DNA from: Victivallales bacterium
Lineage (GTDB): Bacteria; Verrucomicrobiota; Lentisphaeria; Oligosphaerales; Oligosphaeraceae
Direction of reading: 5' to 3'
NCBI GenBank assembly: GCA_017615955.1
Contig: JAFZZD010000731.1
Location: forward strand, 1 to 22,115
Length of the DNA: 22,115 nt
Of this stretch, positions 13,575 through 21,982 are shown piece by piece. Both the position numbers and the translations under genes were made by a program. The notes below the pieces were generated by a model that saw only the letters and a program-made list of their open reading frames with translations, did not search any database and was not told the origin of the DNA. Each line of letters begins with the position of its first letter. The first letter of the stretch is position 1.

Positions 13575-13630
13575 AATTTAACCAATATCAGCGGCATCGT
13601 CTGTATATAATCGGCAAGGATAAAACGCCC

Positions 13631-13909
13631 ATGCCGATTAACACAGATTCAAATATAGATCCCCTGCGCAGACGTGCCATAGATCGCCTGTTGAAGAAAA
13701 GACAGGCACTGAACCAGGCGGCAGACGAGCTGGCAACAATGCCAGCATCCTACGGGATAACGGGGTCCGTCTCTGTAACAAATCAAAAGATAGCGGACCT
13801 GAAGGCCGAAGTGTCTGAAATAGACCTGCAAATCAAGCGCCTTCTAGTGGGGTCGCCTCCGGGCTTTTCTTTGTCATACCCCGACTACCGCTGGAGGTTT
13901 GACCTGTGA
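13631..13909 (+). CDS. Small head-tail joining protein (gpW-like by position)
   Basis: The 92-residue protein has a helical N-terminus (LRRRAIDRLLKKRQALNQAADEL), a short Gly-Ser beta segment (GITGSVSVTNQK) and a second helix (IADLKAEVSEIDLQIKRLL), an order similar to lambda gpW. It lies between large terminase and portal, exactly where lambda W is. The C-terminal YPDYRWRFDL extension is extra. The 56-nt gap before it contains a TATAAT (13606-13611) without a -35 partner. Sequence similarity to gpW is weak, so the assignment rests mostly on order. Confidence 0.6.
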   Translation: MPINTDSNIDPLRRRAIDRLLKKRQALNQAADELATMPASYGITGSVSVTNQKIADLKAEVSEIDLQIKRLLVGSPPGFSLSYPDYRWRFDL

Positions 13910-15522
13910 AAAGACATCCAGACACTAAACGTCAAATTTCCACCACTGGTGGAAAATCTTCCAGCACCGCTAAAAAAATGACCAGTCCCCAGAATACGGC
14001 ACTGGCACTGGCGAACATGCGCAAACTGCTGGGGTATATGGCAGTGCAGACGCTTACCGCACGATATGACAGCTTGCAGCGCCGCAACGATCCTACAAGG
14101 CCGCGTCTTCAGATAAGGACCGACCTTACAGAAACCGAGCAATGGTTTAGCGCGGAGCGCCGCCGCCAGGCCTATGCGCAGTGCGATGAGCTTAACGACA
14201 ACACCAGCGTCGGCAGCAGCATTGACACGGCCTGTCGCCTGACAATCGGGGACAAGCTGGAACCTGTTTTCACTGGCGAGGACAGCGAATACTGGCAAGC
14301 CGCCTGGGAAGAGTGGGCGCGGCACTGCGGTCATGCTGAAGATGAGGACTGGCACACAATGCTCGGCATTGCGCTACGGGCAGTGCTTAAGCATGGTGAC
14401 TGCCTTTGCGTGTGTGACCCCATGTTGACCGGCGGCAAGCTTAGGATATGGGACGCCGACCAGATATGCAGCATAACAGGCTTCGACCAATGGCTGGCAG
14501 ACCGTGGAGCGCCCCAGGACTGGCGGCAGGTGGAGGGCGTGGTCATGGACGCCGAGGGCCGTGTGCAGGGATACTTTGCAACAAGCCTTAGAAACCGGGA
14601 TGCGGTCAGCCCGGATGACGCGATATATCTGCCCCGTGGCGTGGCGCTTAGGCTTTCGCTGAAGCGCAAGATAACTGAATACAGGGGTGAACCTACTGCA
14701 ATCCTACGCCAGGAGCAAGTCAGCGCCGACAGCAAGGATCTGCTTAAGTCAGAGATTCAGAGCGCCCGTCTTGCTTCAGAGCTTTCACTTGTCGTGAAGC
14801 AGTCACCGGGCTTCGATTCGTCTGGCATCGGCGGCATTCTTGAGGGCTTCGGCGGCGATGACAAGAACAAGCTTACGGAGGGCACGGAGATCACCGACGC
14901 CGACCTGGCACTGCTTACTGAGGCTGCAAGGGACAGCAAGACCTTTGCCGCATTCGGCGACAGGGCCGCCATTGCGAATGTCCCGGCTGGCACGGACATC
15001 CAGAATCTTACGCCACAGCGCCCGTCTAATCAGGTGATGGCCTGGCAGGGAATGTTAGACACGGCCTGCGGAAAGTCACTGGGCATGATGTCTTGCCTCA
15101 GTAACGGCACGGCGAACAACAGTTATTCCAGCGGCGAGATCGAACTGGAAATCAGCTGGGCGGCATTCAGGGAGTATGCCAAGATGCTGTCAAGGCTAGT
15201 TGACTACTGCGCCGCACGGATATGCCCGCATCAGCGCTATGAGATCAGCTACACTGAACCAATTGCAATCGACGCGGAAAAGCTTGAAAAGGTGGAGAAT
15301 CTGCGCCTCCAGTCCGGACGCTCAACACTGAGGGAACAACTGGGGCCGTCATACAAGCGCCAACTAGAACAGCTTGCCTACGAGAAGAAGCTGCTTGAGA
15401 GGCTGGACCTTACAAACCTGGCGCCATTCTGGCAGACAACATCAGGCCAGCCCATACAGGAGCAGACCCCAGGCGTGACGGCCACGGCGCAGGAGCAGGA
15501 CATGACGGAGGGCAACCCATGA
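13906..15522 (+). CDS. Portal protein, lambda (gpB) family
   Basis: The 538-residue protein should form the dodecameric portal ring at the head vertex. Recognisable segments include the RRQAYAQCDELNDNTSVGSSIDTACRL region (compare lambda portal R-x-R-x-L-x-RNN-x-x-A), HGDCLCVCDPM, and GVALRLSLKRKITEYRGEP, which replaces the family's H-x-F...QxRGVP motif. SYSSGEIELEISWAAFREYAKML precedes a helical C-terminus. The start is GTG with GGAGG (13893-13897) 8 nt upstream, overlapping the previous stop (GTGA). The Pro/Gln-rich C-terminus ends inside the ATG of the protease gene (ATGA). Confidence 0.9.
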   Translation: MKRHPDTKRQISTTGGKSSSTAKKMTSPQNTALALANMRKLLGYMAVQTLTARYDSLQRRNDPTRPRLQIRTDLTETEQWFSAERRRQAYAQCDELNDNTSVGSSIDTACRLTIGDKLEPVFTGEDSEYWQAAWEEWARHCGHAEDEDWHTMLGIALRAVLKHGDCLCVCDPMLTGGKLRIWDADQICSITGFDQWLADRGAPQDWRQVEGVVMDAEGRVQGYFATSLRNRDAVSPDDAIYLPRGVALRLSLKRKITEYRGEPTAILRQEQVSADSKDLLKSEIQSARLASELSLVVKQSPGFDSSGIGGILEGFGGDDKNKLTEGTEITDADLALLTEAARDSKTFAAFGDRAAIANVPAGTDIQNLTPQRPSNQVMAWQGMLDTACGKSLGMMSCLSNGTANNSYSSGEIELEISWAAFREYAKMLSRLVDYCAARICPHQRYEISYTEPIAIDAEKLEKVENLRLQSGRSTLREQLGPSYKRQLEQLAYEKKLLERLDLTNLAPFWQTTSGQPIQEQTPGVTATAQEQDMTEGNP

Positions 15523-16583
15523 AATATCTGGAACTGCGCGGCGTGATGGTTGATGGCGTTTTGCCGCCTGACAGCAAGGAGCGTGAATGGCTGACGGGAT
15601 GCACCGAACTTGCCAAGGCCATAACGGACACTGATGACGACCTGACCTTGACAATTAACAGTTATGGCGGCTCCGTCGCTGGCGGCATAGAAATCACATG
15701 CGCCCTGCATGACTGGATGGCCAGGAAGCCTTATCGCCTGAATATCCAGCTGGAAGGGATTTGCGCAAGCTCGGCGGCAAACATTCTGGCGCGGATTCCA
15801 GCGGGGGCAACTGTCACGGCGCATCCAGAATCCATGATCATGTATCACTCCTGCAACGCCCTAGTGGAAGGATCCCCAGACCAGCTGAGGGATAACGCAA
15901 ACCGCATGGATAAGTACAATGCCGTGATAATCGCATCCCTTTTGCAGCGCACATCCCTTGACCCCGCAGCAGTGGAGACCTGGTTTGAATCAGGGCGCGA
16001 GGGATGGCTTACCGGCCTTGACGCGCTGAAGTGCGGTCTCGTGGATGAATTGACTGAAGATCTGATTTCGCCAGCCCCCTTGATGCCTCCCCGTGAAGAA
16101 GGCACGGATCAGGGCTGGCAATATGCGGCGATTGCCGCAATAGCAACCAAATACAAGGAGCAGGCAATGGCCATTGACAAGAAGATCATTGAAAAGGAGG
16201 TCGAGATCGAGAATCCCGAGCCTGAAAAAGTTGAAACTCTTGAACCAGTCCCAGCCGAAGAGGAAATCAAGACCGAAGAGGAAATCAAGGCTGAAGACGA
16301 AACCCGCATTGAAGTGAAGGAAGATGACGAACTGGCGGCGCTTAGGGCGGAGAATGAGGAATTGAAGAAGGAACTTGAGGCGCTGAAGGCAACCTGCGAC
16401 AAGCTGACCGCTGGGCTTAAGGCCAAACCACAGCCGCCAGCGCCCAGGAAGGACTTTGCCCAGCTTGTCAAGGAGATTCCAACAGACCTGACGCCCAGGC
16501 AGTATGCCCAGCGATTCACGGCCCTGAAGCAGGAGCATAAGGCCGAATATGATGCTTACATGCAGGCGCACAAAAGAGCATAA
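15519..16583 (+). CDS. Prohead protease (ClpP/S14-like) fused to scaffold domain
   Basis: Residues 1-190 form a ClpP-like serine protease: INSYGGSV (46-53, oxyanion region), GICASSAANILA with catalytic serine S85, MIMYHSC with H110, and GLVDEL at the end of the fold. Residues about 217-354 are highly charged and helical (EE/KK repeats, a coiled coil over about 270-300), with the RQYAQRF...EYDAYMQAH C-terminus typical of scaffolds. This is the lambda C/Nu3 arrangement, where the protease shares its C-terminus with the scaffold and matures the head. It overlaps the portal gene by four bases and precedes the capsid gene by 20 nt. An internal start for the scaffold is listed separately. Confidence 0.9.
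   Translation: MKYLELRGVMVDGVLPPDSKEREWLTGCTELAKAITDTDDDLTLTINSYGGSVAGGIEITCALHDWMARKPYRLNIQLEGICASSAANILARIPAGATVTAHPESMIMYHSCNALVEGSPDQLRDNANRMDKYNAVIIASLLQRTSLDPAAVETWFESGREGWLTGLDALKCGLVDELTEDLISPAPLMPPREEGTDQGWQYAAIAAIATKYKEQAMAIDKKIIEKEVEIENPEPEKVETLEPVPAEEEIKTEEEIKAEDETRIEVKEDDELAALRAENEELKKELEALKATCDKLTAGLKAKPQPPAPRKDFAQLVKEIPTDLTPRQYAQRFTALKQEHKAEYDAYMQAHKRA
16167..16583 (+). CDS. Nested scaffold protein (Nu3-like), in-frame internal start
   Basis: The ATG at codon 217 of the protease gene (16167) has AAGGAG (16155-16160) 6 nt upstream, a better site than many true starts in this window. It would yield the 138-residue charged coiled-coil C-terminal part alone. In lambda, Nu3 is made exactly this way from within gene C. 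The product would guide capsid assembly and then be removed by the protease. Not proven, but site and domain boundary coincide. Confidence 0.65.
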   Translation: MAIDKKIIEKEVEIENPEPEKVETLEPVPAEEEIKTEEEIKAEDETRIEVKEDDELAALRAENEELKKELEALKATCDKLTAGLKAKPQPPAPRKDFAQLVKEIPTDLTPRQYAQRFTALKQEHKAEYDAYMQAHKRA

Positions 16584-16603
16584 CCACAATAGGAGATATA
16601 CAC

Positions 16604-17536
16604 ATGCTTACAACCATTGAACGTCGAGCCGACCTTGAGGCGATCCCAGTTTCATTCCCAGACCCCTTCCTCGTTGAAAAGCTGGCCCCGTATTTCCCCA
16701 GGGGACAGGAAGGCGGCACCATCTACTACCAGACCTTGAAGGAGGCCCCCGTCGCCCAGTACAACCGCAATACAGCGGCGCTTGCAGACATAAGCTCCAC
16801 AGTCATTGCGGCGGCTACAACTACCTTCGCCTGCAAAGAAGTCAGGGCGCGTATATCCATGAGCTATGACCAGGTGAGGGGCTATTATGACCAGGCATCA
16901 TGCGACATAGCGATGGCCAGACTTGCCAAAAGGGCTTTTTATCTGAAGCTGGAAGGACTGTGCGCAAATGCCCTGCTTCATCCAACAGATACCGCACTTG
17001 ACGCAAGCACTGACCCAGTGGGCGTGATCGATGCCGCCGCTGCTGACCTGCGCGACAAGGCTTTTGGAAGTGGAAGGATCGGGCTTACACTGAGCCACTA
17101 CAATTTCGCGGCCCTGAAGAAGAACCAGGCAATCATTGAGAGAATGAAGGCAACCGGCGTGATCGTTGACGGACTAAGCCCCCGTTATGTCACGGCGGAG
17201 CAGCTGGCCGCTGTTTTTGGCGTGGATGAGGTCCTTGTCGGGGCCGACATCAGCTGGCGCCACGGCATAACCACGGCAGCGGACAAGGGGAACTGCGCCT
17301 TGTCAGTGCTTCCATCCCGTGAAGTTGACTGCGCGGAGGAACCCCAGTGGGCAAGGACGCTGATCTTTGACTGGGACGGCGAGGCCGAGCACTACATACT
17401 TGAGGAATTCCCGAACCCCCTGAACGATTCCATCAACATGGATGCGAAGGGCCTTGTTGATTTCAAGGTCCTGAACGCCAGCATGGCAGTCCCCATCAAG
17501 CTTTTTGACGTGGACGATAGCAGCTCCAGTGACTGA
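16604..17536 (+). CDS. Major capsid protein (lambda gpE-like)
   Basis: The 310-residue protein lies directly after the protease/scaffold gene and has the expected size and order for an HK97-fold lambda-E-type capsid: TTIERRADLEAIPVSFPDPFL at the start, a GGTIYYQ...APVAQYN stretch, then a mixed alpha/beta core (VGVIDAAAADLRDKAFGSG, YVTAEQLAAVFGVDEVLVG) and a C-terminal beta strand KVLNASMAVPIKLFDV. A good ribosome-binding site (AGGAGA, about 10 nt before the ATG) fits high expression. No separate gpD-like decoration gene is present between scaffold and capsid. Confidence 0.87.
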   Translation: MLTTIERRADLEAIPVSFPDPFLVEKLAPYFPRGQEGGTIYYQTLKEAPVAQYNRNTAALADISSTVIAAATTTFACKEVRARISMSYDQVRGYYDQASCDIAMARLAKRAFYLKLEGLCANALLHPTDTALDASTDPVGVIDAAAADLRDKAFGSGRIGLTLSHYNFAALKKNQAIIERMKATGVIVDGLSPRYVTAEQLAAVFGVDEVLVGADISWRHGITTAADKGNCALSVLPSREVDCAEEPQWARTLIFDWDGEAEHYILEEFPNPLNDSINMDAKGLVDFKVLNASMAVPIKLFDVDDSSSSD

Positions 17537-17859
17537 TGGACTGGGTGGGCGTCATAAGGCAAGTGCACTCCCTCCTGGAAAACCAGGAGGGGCTTAAGGC
17601 CGTTTTCTCCTGGCAGGGAAAGACCTGTCACGGCGTGAAGACGGCGCTTAGGCGCGAAGATGTCGCAACCGACGCGGGGCTGGCAGGTGACTACACGTTT
17701 TCTCTGCTATGTCCCGCCGGTCAGTTTGACGGAGTGCCATTGCCACGACCCCGCCTGGACAAGCTGGAAGTTGACGGCCAGCAGATGCGCGTCCTTGCCG
17801 TGGAACAGGACAGCGTGAAGGCAACGCTTAGGCTGCATCTGGGGAGCGTGACCGAATGA
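17536..17859 (+). CDS. Head-tail connector candidate
   Basis: The 107-residue protein begins with a short helix (VGVIRQVHSLLENQEGL) followed by mainly beta strands (KAVFSWQGKTCHGVKTAL, DYTFSLLCP, DKLEVDGQQMRVLAVEQDSVKATLRLHLG). This is the usual look of lambda FII-type head-closure or head-tail joining proteins. Its ATG overlaps the capsid stop (TGATG) and its stop overlaps the next gene. The function is inferred from fold impression and order. Confidence 0.6.
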   Translation: MDWVGVIRQVHSLLENQEGLKAVFSWQGKTCHGVKTALRREDVATDAGLAGDYTFSLLCPAGQFDGVPLPRPRLDKLEVDGQQMRVLAVEQDSVKATLRLHLGSVTE

Positions 17860-18458
17860 CCGTGAACTGTGACATGCAGGGAAGCTTGCTGGATACGCTT
17901 GCCAGGATGAAAAAGATTCCCATAGGCAAGGTAATCCGCAACGCTGGCAGGGACTTTGCGCGTGAAGCATACAAAATAACCCCTACCGCGCAGATAAGCA
18001 AGTCACCTTATTATCGCTACTTTGACCAGCGCGATCAAAAATGGCATTACCTACACGAAAGCCAAGTCGTTGAAAGCTACACGACCAAAAGGGGACTGAC
18101 AAGGAACAGGATACGGCAGGGCGCGAAAGACGCATTCGGCAAGCTGAAGAAAGTGAAGATTGCAAAAGGCTGGAGCAAGGCCAGCTGGATTGGAGTTTTC
18201 AAGGCATTGGGTTTGCCCCCGAAGGCAAAAGGCAGTTTGCCTGTTGCCGTGGAGCAGCTGTCAGACGCCACAATGACGGAAACCGCGTGGATGGCTGAGA
18301 TAGTCATTGCCGATGACATACGTTTTAACCATTTCGGCAACGGCGCGGACGGCGGCACTGCTGACAGGATAGCAAAGGCGGGTTATGATGCAGCGGCAAG
18401 GAACATAAACAAGGAAATCGACCGCCTAATGAAACGCAGATGGGAGGGCGGCAAATGA
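17856..18458 (+). CDS. Tail completion/minor tail protein (gpZ or HK97 gp10-like)
   Basis: The 200-residue basic protein has an N-terminal helix with the pattern GKVIRNAGRDFAREAYKITPTA, reminiscent of the HK97-gp10/gpZ family, which places a helix before an APVDTG-like segment. A long lysine-rich middle and a C-terminal WMAEIVIADDIRFNHFGNG then TADRIAKAGYDAAARNINKEIDRLM helix follow. It lies between the connector and the tail terminator, the lambda Z position. Overlaps are ATGA at the start and ATGA into the next gene. Confidence 0.65.
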   Translation: MTVNCDMQGSLLDTLARMKKIPIGKVIRNAGRDFAREAYKITPTAQISKSPYYRYFDQRDQKWHYLHESQVVESYTTKRGLTRNRIRQGAKDAFGKLKKVKIAKGWSKASWIGVFKALGLPPKAKGSLPVAVEQLSDATMTETAWMAEIVIADDIRFNHFGNGADGGTADRIAKAGYDAAARNINKEIDRLMKRRWEGGK

Positions 18459-18883
18459 CGGCACCGGCAATTCAGATCAGAGAGGCCATAACAGCCCATC
18501 TTAGATCCAGGGCGCAGCAATTCACGCTCCCCGTGACCCCTGACCAGATACGCGGCACGCTTGATTTATCAGGCACTCCAAGGGGCTTTTACGGAATAGT
18601 CATTGCCGCCGAAGACCTAGGCGACCATGCAGGGAACACGGGCCGCGTATTGGTGGACATCAGGCCGTCAATAACAGTCTTCAGTCACCTTGAAGAAGAT
18701 CTGGACGGGCAGACCTGCGACACGCTTACCACGGACATACTGAACCTGATGCAGAGCATAACATACACGCTGAACGGCTGGCAGGTCGCCTGGCGCGGGA
18801 ACTGGACGATAACCGACACTGCAATCAATGACAGTTTTCGGCAGAACATACTTACAGCAACCATTCCAATTGTAAAGCAATAG
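18455..18883 (+). CDS. Tail terminator candidate (gpU-like)
   Basis: The 142-residue protein has an N-terminal helix (IQIREAITAHLRSRAQQF), a central beta region (GFYGIVIAAEDL, GRVLVDIRPSITVF), a helix (CDTLTTDILNLMQSI) and final strands (LNGWQVAWRGNWTITDTAIN). This matches the alpha/beta layout of tail terminator proteins that cap the tail tube. The ATG at 18455 is favoured over 18440, because GGGAGGG (18442-18448) is 6 nt upstream and the start overlaps the previous stop. Confidence 0.65.
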   Translation: MTAPAIQIREAITAHLRSRAQQFTLPVTPDQIRGTLDLSGTPRGFYGIVIAAEDLGDHAGNTGRVLVDIRPSITVFSHLEEDLDGQTCDTLTTDILNLMQSITYTLNGWQVAWRGNWTITDTAINDSFRQNILTATIPIVKQ

Positions 18884-18897
18884 CAAGGAGCACACAC

Positions 18898-19233
18898 ATG
18901 CCCAACTACACATTCGGCATCGCAACCTCGGCCAAGGCCGATTGGCTTATGCAGTCACTGACCAAAAACAACCAGGCGCAGGAGGCGCTTGCACTCAATG
19001 GCGCAGGGGAACCCGTGGTCGCACACTACTACCAGAAAGTGAACGAGAACAGCTTCGAGGCGATAATCCCGACATCGGAATCCACGATCCCAGAAGTGGG
19101 GGACATATTCACCTTTGACGGCAAAAGCTATTATGTCTCGGCTGTGACGGAAACCCAGAGCAACACGGACTTTGTGAAATACAGCCTTACAGTCAAGCGC
19201 TTTGTCACAACAAACCTTCCGGCGACAGTATAG
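18898..19233 (+). CDS. Small tail protein, candidate tail tube protein
   Basis: The 111-residue, mostly beta protein (NYTFGIATSAKADWLM, NSFEAIIPTSESTIPEVGDIFTFDGKSYYVSAVTE, KYSLTVKRFV) is unusually short for a lambda gpV-type tube protein, which is about 246 residues. It sits between the tail terminator and the tail chaperone, where the tube gene belongs. It has a strong AAGGAG ribosome-binding site and is followed at once by a strong terminator, a common sign of a highly expressed structural protein. A minor tail or adaptor role remains possible. Confidence 0.55.
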   Translation: MPNYTFGIATSAKADWLMQSLTKNNQAQEALALNGAGEPVVAHYYQKVNENSFEAIIPTSESTIPEVGDIFTFDGKSYYVSAVTETQSNTDFVKYSLTVKRFVTTNLPATV

Positions 19234-19250
19234 ACACAATCCACCCCATA

Positions 19251-19283
19251 GGCCCGTGGCATCAGTGCTGACGGGCCTTTTTT
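19251..19283 (+). terminator. Rho-independent terminator after the tail tube candidate
   Basis: GGCCCGT (19251-19257) and ACGGGCC (19271-19277) form a perfect 7-bp GC-rich stem with a 13-nt loop, followed by six T (19278-19283). It should reduce transcription into the chaperone and tape-measure genes, setting a high tube-to-tape ratio. Confidence 0.88.
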
Positions 19284-19286
19284 CCA

Positions 19287-19844
19287 ATGATGACAGATAC
19301 TTTCACAGTGCCTGGCCTGCATAGCGAGGAAGACATGCGGGGAGAGCTGGAGCAGATGATCCACGGCGGGGACGTGTCCTTGACGCTGGGGACGCTGATG
19401 CAGCTTGTACTTGTCAGATCTCCTTATGTGCTGGGCGGGGAATTGTCCAGGGCCGACCTTGACTGCGCATACCGGCTGATCCCCCATGGCAGACTAAACA
19501 AGCGCCAGTTTCATGATCAGCTTGTCAAGGACCTTGCCACGGCATGGCGGGCCTATGACATAATCTCCCCAAACCAGGACAACCGCCCCAGCGGCAGGGA
19601 AAGTCAAGTTGACTTGTTTTCCCCCGAATGGCTCGCGGATACAATTGCAATGGCTTGCCAGGCGATGCCGAGCCTGACATATGAGCAGATCCTATGGGAG
19701 ATCCCGCTGGCGATGACATTGCATCTGGCAGTGTCCACGGCAAGGCGGCAGGGGACCATAACGGAGCGCCCGGCAGACATTGGCGCGGCGCTGGAAAAGC
19801 TGAAGCAGATGAAGGAAAACACACATGGCCAAGGTAACGCTTGA
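19287..19844 (+). CDS. Tail assembly chaperone candidate (gpG-like)
   Basis: The 185-residue protein upstream of the tape measure is mostly helical with an acidic N-terminus. WEIPLAMTLHLAVSTARRQG then TITERPADIGAALEKLKQM recalls tail chaperones that coat the tape measure. The ATG (19287) lies 4 nt after the terminator T-run and has no ribosome-binding site. The in-frame ATG at 19335 has GAGGA (19326-19330) upstream and may be the true start, giving 169 residues. The gene overlaps the tape measure by 20 nt. There is no room for a T-like frameshift extension as in lambda G-T. Confidence 0.6.
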   Translation: MMTDTFTVPGLHSEEDMRGELEQMIHGGDVSLTLGTLMQLVLVRSPYVLGGELSRADLDCAYRLIPHGRLNKRQFHDQLVKDLATAWRAYDIISPNQDNRPSGRESQVDLFSPEWLADTIAMACQAMPSLTYEQILWEIPLAMTLHLAVSTARRQGTITERPADIGAALEKLKQMKENTHGQGNA

Positions 19845-21615
19845 AGCTGTAATATCGGCGACATCCAAGGGGCTGCAAAACGCGATGAACGCGGCGCGGC
19901 AGGCAGTCCAGTCGGCCAGCGCCAAGATGAAACAGTCCATCAGCTCCATTGGGGACGCATTCGACAGGCCAATAGGCAAAAGCAGGGAGCTTAAGGATTC
20001 TATGCAGCAGCTGAGCGGCGGCGAACTTAAGCAGCTTATGGGCGGGCTAACTGGCATGGCTGGCAAGATCGGCATAATAATTGCCGGATTCAAGGCGATG
20101 GGCGGCATGGTGAAGACGTATGTACTGGACCCCATCTTGAACGCGGGGAAGGAGCTACGCGAATGGTCGAAGTACATTGCCAGCGGCACTGTCAAGCAGT
20201 CCCAGTCCAACAGATCACGCTTCGACGCGCTTGAGGCCGAGCTTAAGGAATACGCCAGGCTGCTCCAGCAGTACAATCAGACAAGATCCGCCGTGAACAA
20301 GAACGCGCTGGACACGCAGCAGCGCAAACTTGCAGGATACGGCGTGGACATAAACCCAAACAACGCCGGGGCAGTTATCAAGGAGCAGATGTCCTACGCC
20401 AAGAACGGCAGGATAGAGGCGCTGAAGGCAGAGATCAAGGCAACTGAAGACCTTCGGGAGCAGCTGGACAAGGAATACAGGGAGCTTGACAGGTACTCCC
20501 CCGCATCCCTTGACGAAAAGGCACGCCGCGACACACGCAAGGTGGAGATAGCGAAGGAACGCGGCGGGATTCAGGATACGCTGCTGGAACTGCGGGCGCA
20601 GCTGAGGCAGGCCGAGAAATCCAATGCATACGGGGACTTGAAGGCAGAAATCAAGGCGCAGGCCACGGACTATGCACGGGCGCAGGCGGCGCAGAAAGGC
20701 GCGGCTGACCGTGAACGTGACAGATACATGGCCAATTGGAAAAATGACCTGGCCGATGCCGAGGACGCGACAGGCTTCGCCGCAAAAGTGCGCAAGGCGC
20801 GTGAACGCCAGCTTGAAGCCGTGGACAAGGGGGCTGACTGGGAGGAGGCCAGACTTGCCGCCGAGAAGGAGATCACGCAGGCCGTGAACGAGACATACAG
20901 GAATTTCCTGGCGGCGCAGCGTGAACGCATCAAGGCAGTAAGCGACGCCGCCAGACAGGAGGCAAGCGCCAGAAACAGACTTTTCCAGGCACGGCAGGCC
21001 TATATCAAGGCGATCCAGAGCAATGCGGCAGAGGAGGCCGCGGAGGCCAGGGACAAGAAGCGGAAACGTCTTGAGGATCAGAAATCAGACTTTGGCTTTG
21101 ACAGGACGAAGCCGCTGACCCGCGAGGAACGCAGAAACCGCAAATTGGATGCGGCCATTTCAGACAAGCAGGCCAGGGAAGACGCGGGGGAGCGTGTTGT
21201 CTATACCCGCCGCGAAAAGGAGCGGATGCGCCAGCGTGAACAGCTGGACAGGCAGACTCGCAAGCTTGATAGGGAAGACAGGAAGCAGCAGCGCGACCAA
21301 AGCAGGCAGTCACGGGATGATGCTTTGAGCGGCGCGGCAAGGGATCTGGCCGAGGCGCGTTTTTCATACGGGGACGCGAGGAGGAACTCCGCCAGCGCGA
21401 GGCGCAATCTGGGAAGGCTTAAGACCGCTGATCAGGTACAGAATATGCTGAAGGGCAAGGCCGATGCAGTTAACGCCAGCTTTGTGGGGACTGGGCTTAA
21501 GGCCCCAGGCGTGAAGGGATCCAGCGCCCAAATGTCCCAGGTGTACACGGGCCAGCTGAATCAACTGCATAGGGATCTCCAGACCATAATGCAACGCGCC
21601 TACATAGTTAGATAG
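19825..21615 (+). CDS. Tape measure protein
   Basis: The 596-residue protein is almost entirely helical, with extended coiled-coil and charged repeats (AEAR/RKLDREDRKQQRDQSRQSRDD) and a hydrophobic segment at about residues 67-100 (GGLTGMAGKIGIIIAGFKAMGGMVKTYVLDPIL), the normal composition of tape measures. It fixes tail length and is ejected with the DNA. At the usual 0.15 nm per residue it implies a tail of roughly 90 nm. The start is supported by AAGGA 8 nt upstream. It is the first large gene after the chaperone. Confidence 0.82.
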   Translation: MAKVTLEAVISATSKGLQNAMNAARQAVQSASAKMKQSISSIGDAFDRPIGKSRELKDSMQQLSGGELKQLMGGLTGMAGKIGIIIAGFKAMGGMVKTYVLDPILNAGKELREWSKYIASGTVKQSQSNRSRFDALEAELKEYARLLQQYNQTRSAVNKNALDTQQRKLAGYGVDINPNNAGAVIKEQMSYAKNGRIEALKAEIKATEDLREQLDKEYRELDRYSPASLDEKARRDTRKVEIAKERGGIQDTLLELRAQLRQAEKSNAYGDLKAEIKAQATDYARAQAAQKGAADRERDRYMANWKNDLADAEDATGFAAKVRKARERQLEAVDKGADWEEARLAAEKEITQAVNETYRNFLAAQRERIKAVSDAARQEASARNRLFQARQAYIKAIQSNAAEEAAEARDKKRKRLEDQKSDFGFDRTKPLTREERRNRKLDAAISDKQAREDAGERVVYTRREKERMRQREQLDRQTRKLDREDRKQQRDQSRQSRDDALSGAARDLAEARFSYGDARRNSASARRNLGRLKTADQVQNMLKGKADAVNASFVGTGLKAPGVKGSSAQMSQVYTGQLNQLHRDLQTIMQRAYIVR

Positions 21616-21627
21616 GAGAATTGAATC

Positions 21628-21972
21628 ATGCCGGTTTATACTTACGCGGGATATGAGCTGACCAAGCAGAAAGAGGAATTCGAGTACCGCAGGACATACA
21701 GCCTTGTCGGCGGCATCTTCAGTCAGATGAAGCGGCGCAGCGTTATAACCATGACCTGGGAGGCAACGCTTACGGACGCCAGCCCATATGCGCCAGCCGC
21801 CTACAACCATGACCAGGGCTACCCAGGCTCCCAGAATCCTGGCAACCTGCGCGAAGCCGATGGCTGGCGGCTGTATTCCGTGGACTATGGCAAATCGTTG
21901 TCGCAGCCAATGTCAAAAGTTGTCTATGAGACATGGGTAAAAACAGGCCCATGGCAGACAATCACCGAATAA
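21628..21972 (+). CDS. Small tail protein, hypothetical
   Basis: The 114-residue protein is beta-rich with many aromatics (VYTYAGYELTKQKEEFEYRRTYS, WRLYSVDYGKS, VYETWVKTGPWQTI). AGGAGA precedes the ATG. It is 12 nt after the tape measure, where lambda-like phages place distal tail or minor tail genes (gpM-like). I recognise no family, so the tail role is from position. Confidence 0.6.
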   Translation: MPVYTYAGYELTKQKEEFEYRRTYSLVGGIFSQMKRRSVITMTWEATLTDASPYAPAAYNHDQGYPGSQNPGNLREADGWRLYSVDYGKSLSQPMSKVVYETWVKTGPWQTITE

Positions 21973-21982
21973 GGGGGCCGCA

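Noticed and set aside
13602..13611. TATAAT in the gap between large terminase and the gpW-like gene as a promoter
   Set aside because: No acceptable -35 box lies 16-18 bp upstream, and the packaging genes look like one operon; it may be chance in an AT-rich gap.
19800..19850. A lambda G-T-type programmed frameshift at the end of the chaperone gene
   Set aside because: The tape measure start overlaps the chaperone end by 20 nt, so no T-like extension frame exists between them and no convincing slippery heptamer was found.
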